A DNA stretch of 64,000 nt from Planomicrobium sp. Y74 (lineage in GTDB: Bacteria > Bacillota > Bacilli > Bacillales_A > Planococcaceae), in NCBI RefSeq assembly GCF_003668635.1, contig NZ_RCWH01000004.1:62001-126000 (forward strand), in the 5' to 3' direction. Shown in pieces: positions 16,768-25,305 of the stretch. The stretch's first letter is position 1. Every line of letters starts with the position of its first letter. The translations under genes were made by a program, and so were the position numbers. The notes under the pieces are model-generated. The model saw nothing but the letters and a program-made list of their open reading frames with translations. It did not search any database and had not been told where the DNA came from.

Positions 16768-17673
16768 TTATTCTTCTATTAACCCTTTTTCAATCAGAAA
16801 GTCTCTCGCTATATCCTGCGGCTGATCCTGGTCTATATCGACACGCGCATTCATCGCAAGCATTTCTTCTTCACTGATCTGCCCCGCAAGTTCATTGAGC
16901 AAACTTTCAAGCTCCGGATATTGTTCCAAAGCCTCCAAGCGCACTACTGGTGCAGCATCATATTTCGGGAAGAATGACAGGTCGTCTTCCGTCGTTTCCA
17001 GATCGAACAACCCGATTCGGCTGTCTGTTGTAAATGCCGGGATGACGTCCACTTCGCCGTTATTCACAGCTTCGTACATGATTGCGGGATCAAAACTGTC
17101 AGTTGCTGAAAATTCAAATGGATAGGTAGCGATCAAATCATCGTAGCCGTCTCCCTGGCGTTCATAGAACGGATGCGGCGCACCAAAACTCATATCCTCT
17201 GTTTGGGATATTTCTGCAAGATCAGAATAAGTTTCGGCATCATAGCCGCTGTCTTTCGAATAGGCCAGGGTATAGCCGTTTTCGAAACCAAGTGGTTCAA
17301 GCCACGTAGCATTTAACTCTTCCTCATAACCTTCACGTACGCGCTGCAAGACTTCTTCCGATGATTGGCCTGGCTCAGATTCCTGCTTCAAAACATCTTT
17401 CAGGCCAGTTCCGGTATATTCTACATAAAGGTCAATATCCCCTTGCTCCAGTGCAGGAGTCAAGATGGATACTTCCCCAAGACCATCTTCATACTCCACA
17501 GTGTAATCGGAATTCGCTTCTATATATTGCCCCAAAATATGCGGAAGAATGTACTGTTCCGTCCACGGCTTCCCGCCGATGACGATCGGTTCCGATTCTT
17601 CTCCACCTGTCGAGCCGCAGCCCGCCAAGATCAAGGCCGATGTTGCTAAAACACCAATTGCTTTCTTTTTCAT
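16768..17673 (-). CDS. opuCC: Osmolyte-binding lipoprotein of an OpuC-type ABC importer
   Basis: The precursor has 301 residues with a lipoprotein signal peptide ending in the lipobox LAGC near residues 16-19. It is therefore lipid-anchored outside the membrane. The fold matches the glycine betaine/carnitine/choline-binding family (OpuAC domain): GGKPWTEQYILPHIL at the mature N-terminus and EYTGTGL near residue 87 are typical of OpuBC/OpuCC/YehZ proteins. It is the third gene after the ATPase and the permease. The family often has a second permease gene (opuCD) next, but here a long repeat follows instead. Confidence 0.9.
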   Translation of the reverse strand: MKKKAIGVLATSALILAGCGSTGGEESEPIVIGGKPWTEQYILPHILGQYIEANSDYTVEYEDGLGEVSILTPALEQGDIDLYVEYTGTGLKDVLKQESEPGQSSEEVLQRVREGYEEELNATWLEPLGFENGYTLAYSKDSGYDAETYSDLAEISQTEDMSFGAPHPFYERQGDGYDDLIATYPFEFSATDSFDPAIMYEAVNNGEVDVIPAFTTDSRIGLFDLETTEDDLSFFPKYDAAPVVRLEALEQYPELESLLNELAGQISEEEMLAMNARVDIDQDQPQDIARDFLIEKGLIEE

Positions 17674-17688
17674 CCTTCATTCCCCCTC

Positions 17689-18327
17689 TTAGTTTTTCAA
17701 ACCTTTCGGCGTCGCCCTTTTCTCAATCCATTTCAGGATCAAATCGAAGCCAATCGCGAGTAATGCCACCGGCAAAGCTCCGGCAAGAACCAATGCATTA
17801 TTATAGGATTGCAGACCACGGTAAATGATATCCCCCAGTCCGCCAGCACCTACAAACGTGGCCAGCGTTGCGATTCCGACAGTCAGAACGGTAGCCGTCC
17901 GAATTCCCGCCATGATGAAAGGCAGCGCCAGCGGCAATTCGATTTGCCTCAGTATTTGGGTGCGAGTCATTCCCATGCCACGCCCCGCTTCGATAGTCGA
18001 GCCGTCAACACCCGTGATGCCGGTGTATGTATTTCGAAGAATCGGCAATAAAGCGTATATGATAAGTGCAATCAAAGCTGTTGGTGAACCGATTCCGAGA
18101 ATTGGCACCAAAAAACCGAATAACGCGAGACTAGGTATAGTTTGAAATATGGCTGTTACGCCAATGACCGGTTCCGCGTAACGACGATAGCGCGCTATGA
18201 TGATGCCGGTCGGCAAAGCAATAGCTATACCGATTGCCACAGCTACAAAAGATAAGTAGATATGTTCCAAAAAAGCATCTTGAATCATGTCCTGACGGCT
18301 GACCAAAGTATCAAAAAAATTTCTCAT
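17689..18327 (-). CDS. opuCB: OpuC-type ABC permease
   Basis: This 212-residue protein has about five or six membrane spans and the permease EAA-loop (EAGRGMGMTRTQILRQIELPLALP, near residues 130-153) that docks on the ATPase. The same segments are found in OpuBB/OpuCB. The start ATG overlaps the ATPase stop (ATGA). Since no second permease is present, the channel would have to be a homodimer, or a partner must come from elsewhere. The transporter would bring in compatible solutes such as glycine betaine under osmotic stress. Confidence 0.93.
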   Translation of the reverse strand: MRNFFDTLVSRQDMIQDAFLEHIYLSFVAVAIGIAIALPTGIIIARYRRYAEPVIGVTAIFQTIPSLALFGFLVPILGIGSPTALIALIIYALLPILRNTYTGITGVDGSTIEAGRGMGMTRTQILRQIELPLALPFIMAGIRTATVLTVGIATLATFVGAGGLGDIIYRGLQSYNNALVLAGALPVALLAIGFDLILKWIEKRATPKGLKN

Positions 18328-19292
18328 ACTTTTTCACCCTCCTCTTTCAGGAGAGCCGCTTTTACCAGATCACGATCACTGGCATAAGCTAAAATCCTGT
18401 CGCCATCCACTATTTGCAAATAGGAGTGGCCACTTGTTTCCAATTCAGAAAAAGCATCATCAATTTTCATTTCTCCGGAAACCTGCAGCGCATCTCCCAG
18501 CGGTTCACCGGTGAAAATCGAAATAAATTCCTTCAGTTTTCGTTCTCCGAATGAGCGCTGCCGGTTGATGCGATTGGGGCCGATAAAACTGCGTACAAAC
18601 TCATTCGCCGGCTCACTGATCAATTCCTGCGGCGAACCGACCTGTTCGATTTTTCCATCGCGCATCACGACAACCATGTCCGCTATTTTCAGCGCTTCAT
18701 CCATATCATGTGTAACAAATACAATTGTTTTTTGAATTTCCCGCTGCAGATTCCGCAGGTCATCCTGCAATTGCTCCCGGCTGATTGGATCCAGTGCAGA
18801 AAAGGGCTCATCCATAAGGATGATATTCGGATTTCCCGCCAAAGCCCGCACGACCCCTACACGTTGCTGCTGTCCACCGCTCAACTCCAGCGGGTAGCGC
18901 TCTTTATAGACTTCCGGTTCCAGCCCGACAAGCTCCAATAATTCTTCCACTCTTTTTGCCGTGCGGTCCTTGGGCCACTCCAATAAACGCGGCACAAGTG
19001 AAACATTATCTTCTATTGTCATATGGGGAAACAGGCCAATCCGCTGGATGACATAGCCAATTGAACGGCGCAGCTGAACTTCATCAAGGCCGGTTATCGA
19101 CTTTTCATCGATGAATATATCACCTGCAGTCGGTGTTTCCAATTTATTGACCATGCGCATCAATGTCGTTTTCCCACAGCCACTCGGACCAATGACGACC
19201 GTCAATTTGTGGGTGGGGAAAACCACCGAGACATCTTTCAAAGCTTCTGTCCCGTCCTGAAATCGCTTTGTCACTTGTTCAAAACGGATCAT
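18324..19292 (-). CDS. opuCA: OpuC-type ABC ATP-binding protein
   Basis: This 322-residue ATPase energises the osmolyte importer. It shows Walker A GPSGCGKTT, Q-loop, signature LSGGQQQR, Walker B IILMDEPFSALD and the switch His in VFVTHD. The C-terminal part (from about residue 240) contains a single recognisable CBS-like half (YLQIVDGDRILAYASDRDLV), shorter than the tandem CBS pair of OpuCA (about 380 residues) that senses ionic strength, so gating may differ. The ATG at 19292 has AAGGAG 8 nt upstream; the longer upstream frame lacks a ribosome binding site. It is the first gene of the operon. Confidence 0.93.
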   Translation of the reverse strand: MIRFEQVTKRFQDGTEALKDVSVVFPTHKLTVVIGPSGCGKTTLMRMVNKLETPTAGDIFIDEKSITGLDEVQLRRSIGYVIQRIGLFPHMTIEDNVSLVPRLLEWPKDRTAKRVEELLELVGLEPEVYKERYPLELSGGQQQRVGVVRALAGNPNIILMDEPFSALDPISREQLQDDLRNLQREIQKTIVFVTHDMDEALKIADMVVVMRDGKIEQVGSPQELISEPANEFVRSFIGPNRINRQRSFGERKLKEFISIFTGEPLGDALQVSGEMKIDDAFSELETSGHSYLQIVDGDRILAYASDRDLVKAALLKEEGEKV

Positions 19293-19434
19293 AGCATCCA
19301 CTCCTTCCTGTAACTTTCCTACTACCTTTTCCATTACCCTATTTGTTTTCACAGTATGCCTTGAGTTTTTGAAAACCATCCTTATTAACCATTATTCTCC
19401 ACAAAACTTTTTCACAATTAAATCTAGTTAATTC

Positions 19435-19464
19435 AAAAGCGGCCGCATGGCAGCAGCCGCTTTT
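19435..19464 (-). terminator. Terminator after the ABC-F gene
   Basis: A 12-bp stem AAAAGCGGCTGC / GCGGCCGCTTTT with one G-U pair lies right after the stop codon on the minus strand. Confidence 0.8.
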
Positions 19465-19468
19465 CAAA

Positions 19469-21109
19469 TTACATTTTTTCCGCTTTTATCATTTTAATAG
19501 AAGCACTCAATTCTTTAAATCGCCGGTCTAATGAGCCATACTCCTTGTCCAGTGGTTTCAGGAAGCTCAGTCTCCCGAGCACTTCCTGCCTTTCCCTCTC
19601 GAGCTGCAATAAATCGAGCCGATCCGCCGAAGTATTGCGCTCCACCCAATCTGAATAGCCGCCTTCATATTTTGCCAGGCTGCCTCCTTCAAAAACAAGC
19701 AATTTTCCACTTAGTTTTTCCATGAAGTAACGGTCATGTGTCGCAATCAGCATTGTTCCGTCAAAAAATTGCAGCGTGCGCTCCAGCTCTTCCCTGGACG
19801 GCAAATCCAAATGGTTGGTCGGCTCATCAAGCAGCAGCACATTACATTCTGACAGCATAAACTCCATCAGTTTCAGTTTGACTCGTTCCCCCATGCTCAT
19901 ATTCAAAATCTGCTGGTCCGAATGTATTTTTTCAAAACCGAGATGATCCATTAAATTACGGATTTTCCCCGTTTCTTCAAAGCTCTCAGCCAAAAATATT
20001 TCAGAAGGGGTTTTTTCTTCCGGCAAGTCAAAGACCTCCTGACTTAAATAGCCGATTTTCATGCCTCCACTCAACCAGACGCCGCCTTCGCAATCCATCT
20101 TACCGAGCACTATTTTTAGGAACGTCGATTTCCCACTGCCATTAGCGCCGAGCAAGCCGACCCTTTCCCCGTGCTGAATAGTGAAAGTTGCATCCTCGAA
20201 CAATACTCTGCCGCCAAAACTTTTACGCACATTTTTTATTCCAATGACTCTACGGCCTTTTTTTGCAGCATCGTTGATATCGAATGAAATCTGCAGTTCT
20301 TCTTTCGGCTCCACTACACGGTCCTGATCCAGTTCCGCTTGAAGACGCTGTCGTTTGCTGCGGATCTGAACGTCCTTTTTCTTCGCTTTCATGCGGAAAT
20401 ACTCTTTTGCGCCATCTTTTTTTGTGGAATCGGAATGAGCTTTGTCAGACCATGACTTCAATTTAGCTATCTGGCTTTCCACTTGCGCAATTTTCGCCTG
20501 CTGCTTGTCGTATTTGCGTTTCTGCGTTTGCCGCTGATGCTCTTTTTCAGTTCTGGAGACAGAGTAATTACCTTCATACTCAGTCAAAACAGCATTCTCA
20601 ATTTCCCACACATGCGTCGCCACCTGATCTATGAAATGGCGGTCGTGCGAAACAAAAATCACTGTTCCATCAATCCTCCCAATTTCTTCTGCCAATAACC
20701 CCAGACTCTCCGCATCCAAATGGTTGGTCGGTTCATCGAGCAGGTAGACATCAGCCGCCTTCGACAGCACCCGCGCGAGCCGCAGCTTCATCGTTTCGCC
20801 GCCACTCAATTTCATCCGGTCTCCCGGAATACGCCACATCCGTTCCAGCATTCTTGTTTCCGACTCCGCACTTACCGCATCAAGATTCCTTGATTCCTGT
20901 TCCATATAAATAATTTCAGGGGTATTACCTATCCAATGAATCCCTTGATCACCCTGCGCTATCGCCTCCAGGAGGCTGGTTTTTCCTGAACCGTTTGCAC
21001 CAATCACAGCGATTCTTGCTTGCTCGTGGATAGAAGTTTTTGCTTCTCCCACAATAACCCGGTCTTTAACCGTTATTGTCATTTTGTTTAATTTCCCTAT
21101 GATGGCCAT
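19469..21109 (-). CDS. ABC-F ATPase of the antibiotic-resistance (Vga/VmlR) type
   Basis: The protein has 546 residues, two ATPase domains and no membrane spans, which defines the ABC-F class that binds the ribosomal E site. Domain 1 has GANGSGKTS, LSGGETMKLRLA and LLDEPTNHLD. A charged interdomain linker rich in K, Q and R spans about residues 180-270 (antibiotic-resistance domain region). Domain 2 has GANGSGKST, MSMGERVKLKL and LLLDEPTNHLD, then a short charged C-terminal tail. The layout resembles VmlR/Vga proteins that rescue ribosomes from lincosamides, streptogramin A or pleuromutilins; the drug range is inference. The ATG 21109 follows GGGAGAG. The upstream leader has a promoter, a tiny ORF and an attenuator, as in inducible members. 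Confidence 0.88.
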   Translation of the reverse strand: MAIIGKLNKMTITVKDRVIVGEAKTSIHEQARIAVIGANGSGKTSLLEAIAQGDQGIHWIGNTPEIIYMEQESRNLDAVSAESETRMLERMWRIPGDRMKLSGGETMKLRLARVLSKAADVYLLDEPTNHLDAESLGLLAEEIGRIDGTVIFVSHDRHFIDQVATHVWEIENAVLTEYEGNYSVSRTEKEHQRQTQKRKYDKQQAKIAQVESQIAKLKSWSDKAHSDSTKKDGAKEYFRMKAKKKDVQIRSKRQRLQAELDQDRVVEPKEELQISFDINDAAKKGRRVIGIKNVRKSFGGRVLFEDATFTIQHGERVGLLGANGSGKSTFLKIVLGKMDCEGGVWLSGGMKIGYLSQEVFDLPEEKTPSEIFLAESFEETGKIRNLMDHLGFEKIHSDQQILNMSMGERVKLKLMEFMLSECNVLLLDEPTNHLDLPSREELERTLQFFDGTMLIATHDRYFMEKLSGKLLVFEGGSLAKYEGGYSDWVERNTSADRLDLLQLERERQEVLGRLSFLKPLDKEYGSLDRRFKELSASIKMIKAEKM

Positions 21110-21133
21110 ATCAATCTCTCCCATTTCGGAGAA

Positions 21134-21169
21134 ATAAAAAAATTCCCCCGATTGATTTTCGGAAGAATT
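21134..21169 (-). terminator. Leader attenuator stem of the ABC-F gene
   Basis: Minus strand: AATTCTTCCG pairs with CGGGGGAATT and is followed by T7, about 25 bp before the ABC-F start. In the leader of a resistance ABC-F gene this is expected to stop transcription unless a stalled ribosome upstream prevents folding. Confidence 0.85.
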
Positions 21170-21300
21170 CGGCAACCCAAATAAACTGCATTAAAGCTGA
21201 TTAACTAAAAATTGGGCAGACGAATCCTATTTCTTTCAAGCTGAAAAAACTTCAGTTGCTCAGAAAAAGGAATTTATTTCATCGTCCACCCGTCACCTCG
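21170..21300 (-). promoter_or_regulatory. Attenuator leader RNA with two-codon upstream ORF
   Basis: About 200 nt separate promoter and gene. The sequence GAGGTGA is followed after 10 nt by ATG AAA TAA (21282-21274), a Met-Lys-stop mini ORF. Around it, GGGTGGACGA (about 21293-21284) can pair over its whole length with TCGTCTGCCC further downstream, and a terminator stem precedes the ABC-F start. The arrangement parallels ribosome-stalling control of vmlR and vga genes. Which antibiotic acts is not readable. Confidence 0.75.
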
Positions 21301-21317
21301 TTTACATTGATGTGTGT

Positions 21318-21346
21318 ATTTTACCATTATTCAGAATAATTTCCAA
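21318..21346 (-). promoter_or_regulatory. SigA promoter of the ABC-F gene
   Basis: Minus strand: TTGGAA (21346-21341), 17-bp spacer, TAAAAT (21323-21318), just after the stop codon of the upstream GNAT gene. Confidence 0.7.
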
Positions 21347-21348
21347 CC

Positions 21349-22188
21349 CTAAATAAACTTGAGATACACCGGATTGGCTATTTGTTCATAACCGATTTCA
21401 ATATAAATCTTATTGGACGTCGGATTTTTTAAATCGGTATACAGCATGACGAAGTCGAATTCCAACAGCAATTCTTCTGTCACTTCCGCCACCAATGTTC
21501 GCGCGTAGCCTTTCTTTCTGTGTTTCTCAGGAGTGAACACAAATCCCACAGAAATTCCGTGTTTTGAAGGACGGGATTTTTTCATGCAGGAAACCACTTC
21601 CCCTTGTACTTCCCAGACGTAGATCTCCTTGTCGTCCAGGAATTGCTCAATTTTCACCACAGCTTCCTTATGGCTGGATGCGCCGATCCCGGTGTCCTTT
21701 TCAAACAGGAGATACCATTCTTCCAACAACTCTGCATCCCGCTTATTGGCGACCCGCCAGGTTCCAGGGCTTTTCTCGAGCCCTTTTGCCACAGCATCGA
21801 TCCGGTAAAGACCTTCATCCATATGAAGCTCAATTTCCTTACTCGTTTCCGCTGCCCATCCCTCTGCAAATTTACGGGCCGCCTCTTTGTCACCGATTAT
21901 ACCTGAAACTTCCAACCCACTCTTTTTCAGATGCCCGGCAAGCCCCTCAGCCAATTCCGGTTTTTCTTCGAAGATGATGAATTGCAGCGGATGGGGCGGC
22001 GTCATCAAAGCCGCTGCCAGCACTTCATTGCCTTCTTCCGCTAAAGCCAAATAATAATCTTCATAGCGCCCATTTCTTATTTGGTTGAGTATTCCGAGAA
22101 ACAGACTGTTTCTGTCTTCATTTTTATATAGCAGCGCCTCTATCCTGTCACCAAAGGCATTGGGATCCTCATATACTTTCCATTCCAT
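21349..22188 (-). CDS. GNAT family N-acetyltransferase
   Basis: The protein has 279 residues in two parts. The N-terminal half (1 to about 130) looks like a degenerate GNAT-like domain: it contains LFLGILNQIR and a TPPHPLQF segment seen in acetyltransferases with a doubled fold. The C-terminal half (140-279) is a catalytic-type GNAT domain with the acetyl-CoA loop HRKKGYART near residues 228-236 and LYTDLKNPTSNKIYIEIGY at the end. The acceptor is unknown. Its ribosome binding site is weak (GAGAGTGG). It lies upstream of the ABC-F gene on the same strand, but that gene has its own promoter. Confidence 0.82.
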   Translation of the reverse strand: MEWKVYEDPNAFGDRIEALLYKNEDRNSLFLGILNQIRNGRYEDYYLALAEEGNEVLAAALMTPPHPLQFIIFEEKPELAEGLAGHLKKSGLEVSGIIGDKEAARKFAEGWAAETSKEIELHMDEGLYRIDAVAKGLEKSPGTWRVANKRDAELLEEWYLLFEKDTGIGASSHKEAVVKIEQFLDDKEIYVWEVQGEVVSCMKKSRPSKHGISVGFVFTPEKHRKKGYARTLVAEVTEELLLEFDFVMLYTDLKNPTSNKIYIEIGYEQIANPVYLKFI

Positions 22189-22267
22189 AATTCCACTCTC
22201 TTTTCTAATGAATTCATCTACTAACTATTGGCTATTGCCTCTGTTTTTCCTGCTTATTTCCATAAAA

Positions 22268-22309
22268 AATTTAAAAATAGCTGCCGGCAATTAGAAAACC
22301 GCCGACAGC
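22268..22309 (-). terminator. Terminator after the NiaP-like transporter gene
   Basis: Stem GCTGTCGGC / GCCGGCAGC with a 12-nt loop and a T-rich tail on the minus strand. Confidence 0.8.
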
Positions 22310-22321
22310 ACTTGAGATTTT

Positions 22322-23551
22322 TTATTCCAACTCTTTCTGCTTTGTTTCGGTGCCGAGAAAAGCCACCGACAGTGCACCTATGATAATGGCTGCACAGAAC
22401 ACAGCGAAAATAACATTGACACCAAAGCCCGCCGTCAGCATGAATCCAACGAGAAGCGGTCCGAAAATACCGCCAATGCGGCCGAACGACGCAGCCATTC
22501 CTGTACCTGTTCCTCTGATGACAGTAGGGTACTGTTCAGGTGAATAGGCATACAACGCTCCCCATGCTCCGAGATTGAAGAATGACAGGAGCGCTCCTGC
22601 TGTAATCAGCATCGCAAGCGACTCCGCGTTTCCGAAAGCGAGCGCACTTGCTGCAGTACCGAGAAGATAAGTAACAAGCACAAATTTGCGGCCAACTTTT
22701 TCAATGAGCCAGGCCGCTGTGAAATAACCCGGAAGCTGAGCCAATGTCATGATCAGCACATACTGGAAACTTTTGATCAACGTAAAACCTTTCAGCACCA
22801 TGACACTAGGCAGCCACAGGAACATTCCATAATAAGAAAAGACGACCATAAACCAGACGATCCAAAGCATTAAAGTGGCTTTGGCATATTTTTTCGACCA
22901 CACATCTTTAATATTCACTGATACAGAACGAAGAACATTTTTCTTCGCTGTAAACTGCGGCGAATCCGGCAGATTGATCCGTAGATAAAGTGCGTAGAGA
23001 GCCGGCAACGCGGTGATCAATAAGGCAATGCGCCAGCCGTATTCTGATGCAGGAATAACAAAATAAGAGATAATTGCCGCGAGCAGCCAGCCGGCAGCCC
23101 AAAAACTTTCAAGTAAGACAACAACGCGCCCCCGCTCTTTTGCTGCCACACTTTCCGAAACAAGTGTCGAAGCCACAGGCAATTCCCCGCCGAGCCCCAT
23201 GCCGACGAAAAAGCGCAAAATCATGAACGCCGCCAGTGTGGTGGTAAAGGCAGAGACACCGCTTGCCAACGAAAACAACAGCAGCGTAATGATGAATATC
23301 TTCTTTCTTCCCACACGGTCCGCATAAATTCCGAATACGAACGCACCGACAGCCATCCCGATGGAATTGATGCTTCCTATCCACCCCATTTGATCTGTCG
23401 TCAGATTCCAATCCTGCTGAAGTGCTGCAATGATGAAGGATAAAATCCCCACATCCATCGCATCAAACAGCCAGCCAAGACCCGCGACCCATAACAGCCG
23501 ATTACGTGTAATCGGCGCAGTATTTTTTTCAGTATCAGTAATTGTAGACAT
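22322..23551 (-). CDS. niaP: MFS transporter, NiaP-like (niacin uptake candidate)
   Basis: This 409-residue, 12-span major facilitator belongs to the metabolite:H+ symporter group. WVAGLGWLFDAMDVGILSF at span 1, GIYADRVGRKK in the first cytosolic loop, GMGLGGELPVASTLVSE in span 4-5 and YSPEQYPTVIRGTGTGMAASFGRIGG near the end are the patterns of YceI/NiaP and related sugar-acid carriers. The ATG 23551 is 7 nt from AGGAG and was chosen over the ATGs at 23557 and 23575. A 14-bp inverted repeat at the predicted transcription start fits control by a niacin-responsive repressor, which supports NiaP over the other members of the group. Confidence 0.75.
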   Translation of the reverse strand: MSTITDTEKNTAPITRNRLLWVAGLGWLFDAMDVGILSFIIAALQQDWNLTTDQMGWIGSINSIGMAVGAFVFGIYADRVGRKKIFIITLLLFSLASGVSAFTTTLAAFMILRFFVGMGLGGELPVASTLVSESVAAKERGRVVVLLESFWAAGWLLAAIISYFVIPASEYGWRIALLITALPALYALYLRINLPDSPQFTAKKNVLRSVSVNIKDVWSKKYAKATLMLWIVWFMVVFSYYGMFLWLPSVMVLKGFTLIKSFQYVLIMTLAQLPGYFTAAWLIEKVGRKFVLVTYLLGTAASALAFGNAESLAMLITAGALLSFFNLGAWGALYAYSPEQYPTVIRGTGTGMAASFGRIGGIFGPLLVGFMLTAGFGVNVIFAVFCAAIIIGALSVAFLGTETKQKELE

Positions 23552-23582
23552 TTGCATTCTCCTTGTCCTTAGCATTCCACTT

Positions 23583-23596
23583 GGTGTCTTTACACC
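23583..23596. promoter_or_regulatory. Inverted repeat over the niaP transcription start (NiaR-like operator candidate)
   Basis: GGTGT-CTTT-ACACC lies just downstream of the -10 box of the transporter promoter, where a repressor would block initiation. The GTGTC/ACACC composition resembles Bacillus NiaR sites, but I recall that consensus only roughly. Confidence 0.5.
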
Positions 23597-23601
23597 TTAT
23601 T

Positions 23602-23630
23602 ACTATACTCGTAAGGATTAATTGGCACAA
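23602..23630 (-). promoter_or_regulatory. SigA promoter of the NiaP-like gene
   Basis: Minus strand: TTGTGC (23630-23625), 17-bp spacer, TATAGT (23607-23602). Confidence 0.65.
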
Positions 23631-23664
23631 GCATGCTTTTTTCAAGTAAGAAGCTGCACAAGAG

Positions 23665-23704
23665 GAAAAGCGCTTCCGCTCCCTTTAAAAGGGGACGAAA
23701 GCGC
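23665..23704 (-). terminator. Terminator after the ZIP transporter gene
   Basis: A long stem starting GCGCTTTCGTCCCC, paired with GGGAGCGGAAGCGC, is followed by TTTTCC on the minus strand. Confidence 0.8.
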
Positions 23705-23714
23705 CGGAGTTCAA

Positions 23715-24524
23715 TTATGTCACTAATACAAGGCTAACAGCCATCACTGCCATACCGGCTACCAAACCATAAATCGATAAATGCGCTTCGTCATAGCGTT
23801 TGGCGGCAGGCAATAATTCATCCAATGAAATAAAGACCATAATTCCGGCTACCGACGCAAAGACGATGCCAAAAAGTGTATCACTCAAAAACGGCATCAG
23901 GAACAGCCAGGCGGCAATTGCGCCCACCGGTTCTGAAATTCCTGAAAGAACACTGTAAAGTAAAGCTTTTTTTCGACTGCCGGACGCATAATAGATCGGC
24001 ACGGAAACCGCAATGCCTTCCGGAATATTATGGATGGCCACCGCAATTGCAATCGCTATGCCGAGCGCTGGGTCCTGGATTGCCGACATGAATGTAGCGA
24101 TTCCTTCCGGAAAATTGTGGATCCCGATGGCGAGCGCTGTAAAGATACCCATTTTCCGCAACCTGGCATATTCATCGTTGGTCGGCCCCGTATCCATATC
24201 TTCAATCGTCTTAACTTCATGCGGATTCCCGAGCTGAGGCAAGACACGGTCCAAAGCTGCCATGAATACCATCCCGCCGAAAAAGCCGGCTAGTGTCAGC
24301 CAATACCCCGTATTTTCACCATGAGCCCCGGTTAGCGAATCTTTTGCTTTGAAGAAAATTTCAATCATAGAAACATATATCATTACACCTGCTGAAAACC
24401 CTAAAGAAACGGATAAAAATTTAGTATTGGTCCGTGAAGCAAAAAACGCCAGCAAACTGCCGATACCGGTGGCTAAACCGGCAAATAGCGTGAGCCCCAA
24501 AGCAAATAAGACTGCACTGTCCAT
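23715..24524 (-). CDS. ZIP family metal transporter (ZupT-like)
   Basis: This 269-residue protein has eight predicted spans and the two paired metal motifs of the ZIP core: HNFPEG in span 4 (near residue 145) and HNIPEG in span 5 (near residue 174). A charged loop (HEVKTIEDMDTGPTND) lies between spans 3 and 4. The family moves Zn2+, Fe2+ or Mn2+ into the cytosol. ZupT homologues are broad-range, so the metal is not decided by sequence. No Zur box was seen in the upstream 60 bp. It is a single-gene unit with its own terminator. Confidence 0.93.
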   Translation of the reverse strand: MDSAVLFALGLTLFAGLATGIGSLLAFFASRTNTKFLSVSLGFSAGVMIYVSMIEIFFKAKDSLTGAHGENTGYWLTLAGFFGGMVFMAALDRVLPQLGNPHEVKTIEDMDTGPTNDEYARLRKMGIFTALAIGIHNFPEGIATFMSAIQDPALGIAIAIAVAIHNIPEGIAVSVPIYYASGSRKKALLYSVLSGISEPVGAIAAWLFLMPFLSDTLFGIVFASVAGIMVFISLDELLPAAKRYDEAHLSIYGLVAGMAVMAVSLVLVT

Positions 24525-24625
24525 ATCCCATGACTTCCTTCCACTCTTGCTGAATATCGTTATTGTATCCTTAAAGTTTCCTTAGTGCAACTTTTTTCAA
24601 CAAAGAAAGATATTCGATTATTCGT

Positions 24626-25270
24626 TCACCTTTTCATCTTCAGGATTTCGCCCAATTTCCGCCAATCCTCCTCTTTTAAATAACGTACCGGAGGATTATA
24701 AAAAACACTGGCCGGATGAAAAGTCGGGAAGATGTGGTAATTCTCTTCTGTTTCTTTGAACACCCCTGCCTCTTCGTTCCATGTCAATATAGGCGTTTCC
24801 AGCAACACACCATGCAGTTCTGTCACTTTTGCCTGCGGACCGATCAAGCGCCGCAACCCGACGTTCCCCAAAGTGACAATCAGCGGCGGCCTGATATCCT
24901 TTATTTCTGTATCAAGAATCGGAGCATGGGCGATGATCTCTTTTTTTGTCGGGGCACGGTTATATTTTCTTTCCACCGTTTCTCCGTTCCGCTTTTTCTT
25001 AACTCCCCATTTATACGGTCGGCTTCTTACAGCACTCGTTATATACACATCTTCACGGCTGAGCCCGACACTTGCCAGGGATTCCATTAATTCTTTCCCT
25101 GCTCTGCCGGTGAAAGGAATTCCAGTTTCCAATTCATTTTCTCCCGGCGCTTCACCGACAAGCATGACTGCCGGCTCCAAAGGACCGCTGCCCCGTACAA
25201 AACCTTCCACCGAAAAACCTTTTATGCGCTTTAGCCCTAATTCCACAAGTTCCTCACTGATTTTATACAC
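24626..25270 (-). CDS. Uracil-DNA glycosylase, family 4-like but lacking Fe-S cysteines
   Basis: The protein has 214 residues. The uracil-binding motif GEAPGENE (near residue 39), FTGRAGKEL, the strand VTLGN and the HP motif in FPTFHPASVFYN place it in the family 4/5 UDG superfamily, which cuts uracil from DNA as the first step of base-excision repair. Family 4 enzymes normally hold a [4Fe-4S] cluster with four cysteines; this protein has no cysteine at all, and the N-terminal segment that would carry CxxC reads ELVELGLKRIKGF. A basic insertion (KWGVKKKRNGETVERKYNR) sits before the second half. It is a single gene upstream of the glnK promoter region, divergently arranged. Confidence 0.85.
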   Translation of the reverse strand: MYKISEELVELGLKRIKGFSVEGFVRGSGPLEPAVMLVGEAPGENELETGIPFTGRAGKELMESLASVGLSREDVYITSAVRSRPYKWGVKKKRNGETVERKYNRAPTKKEIIAHAPILDTEIKDIRPPLIVTLGNVGLRRLIGPQAKVTELHGVLLETPILTWNEEAGVFKETEENYHIFPTFHPASVFYNPPVRYLKEEDWRKLGEILKMKR

Positions 25271-25305
25271 AAAATCACCTCAAAATTATTTTATCACAAT
25301 TTCAA

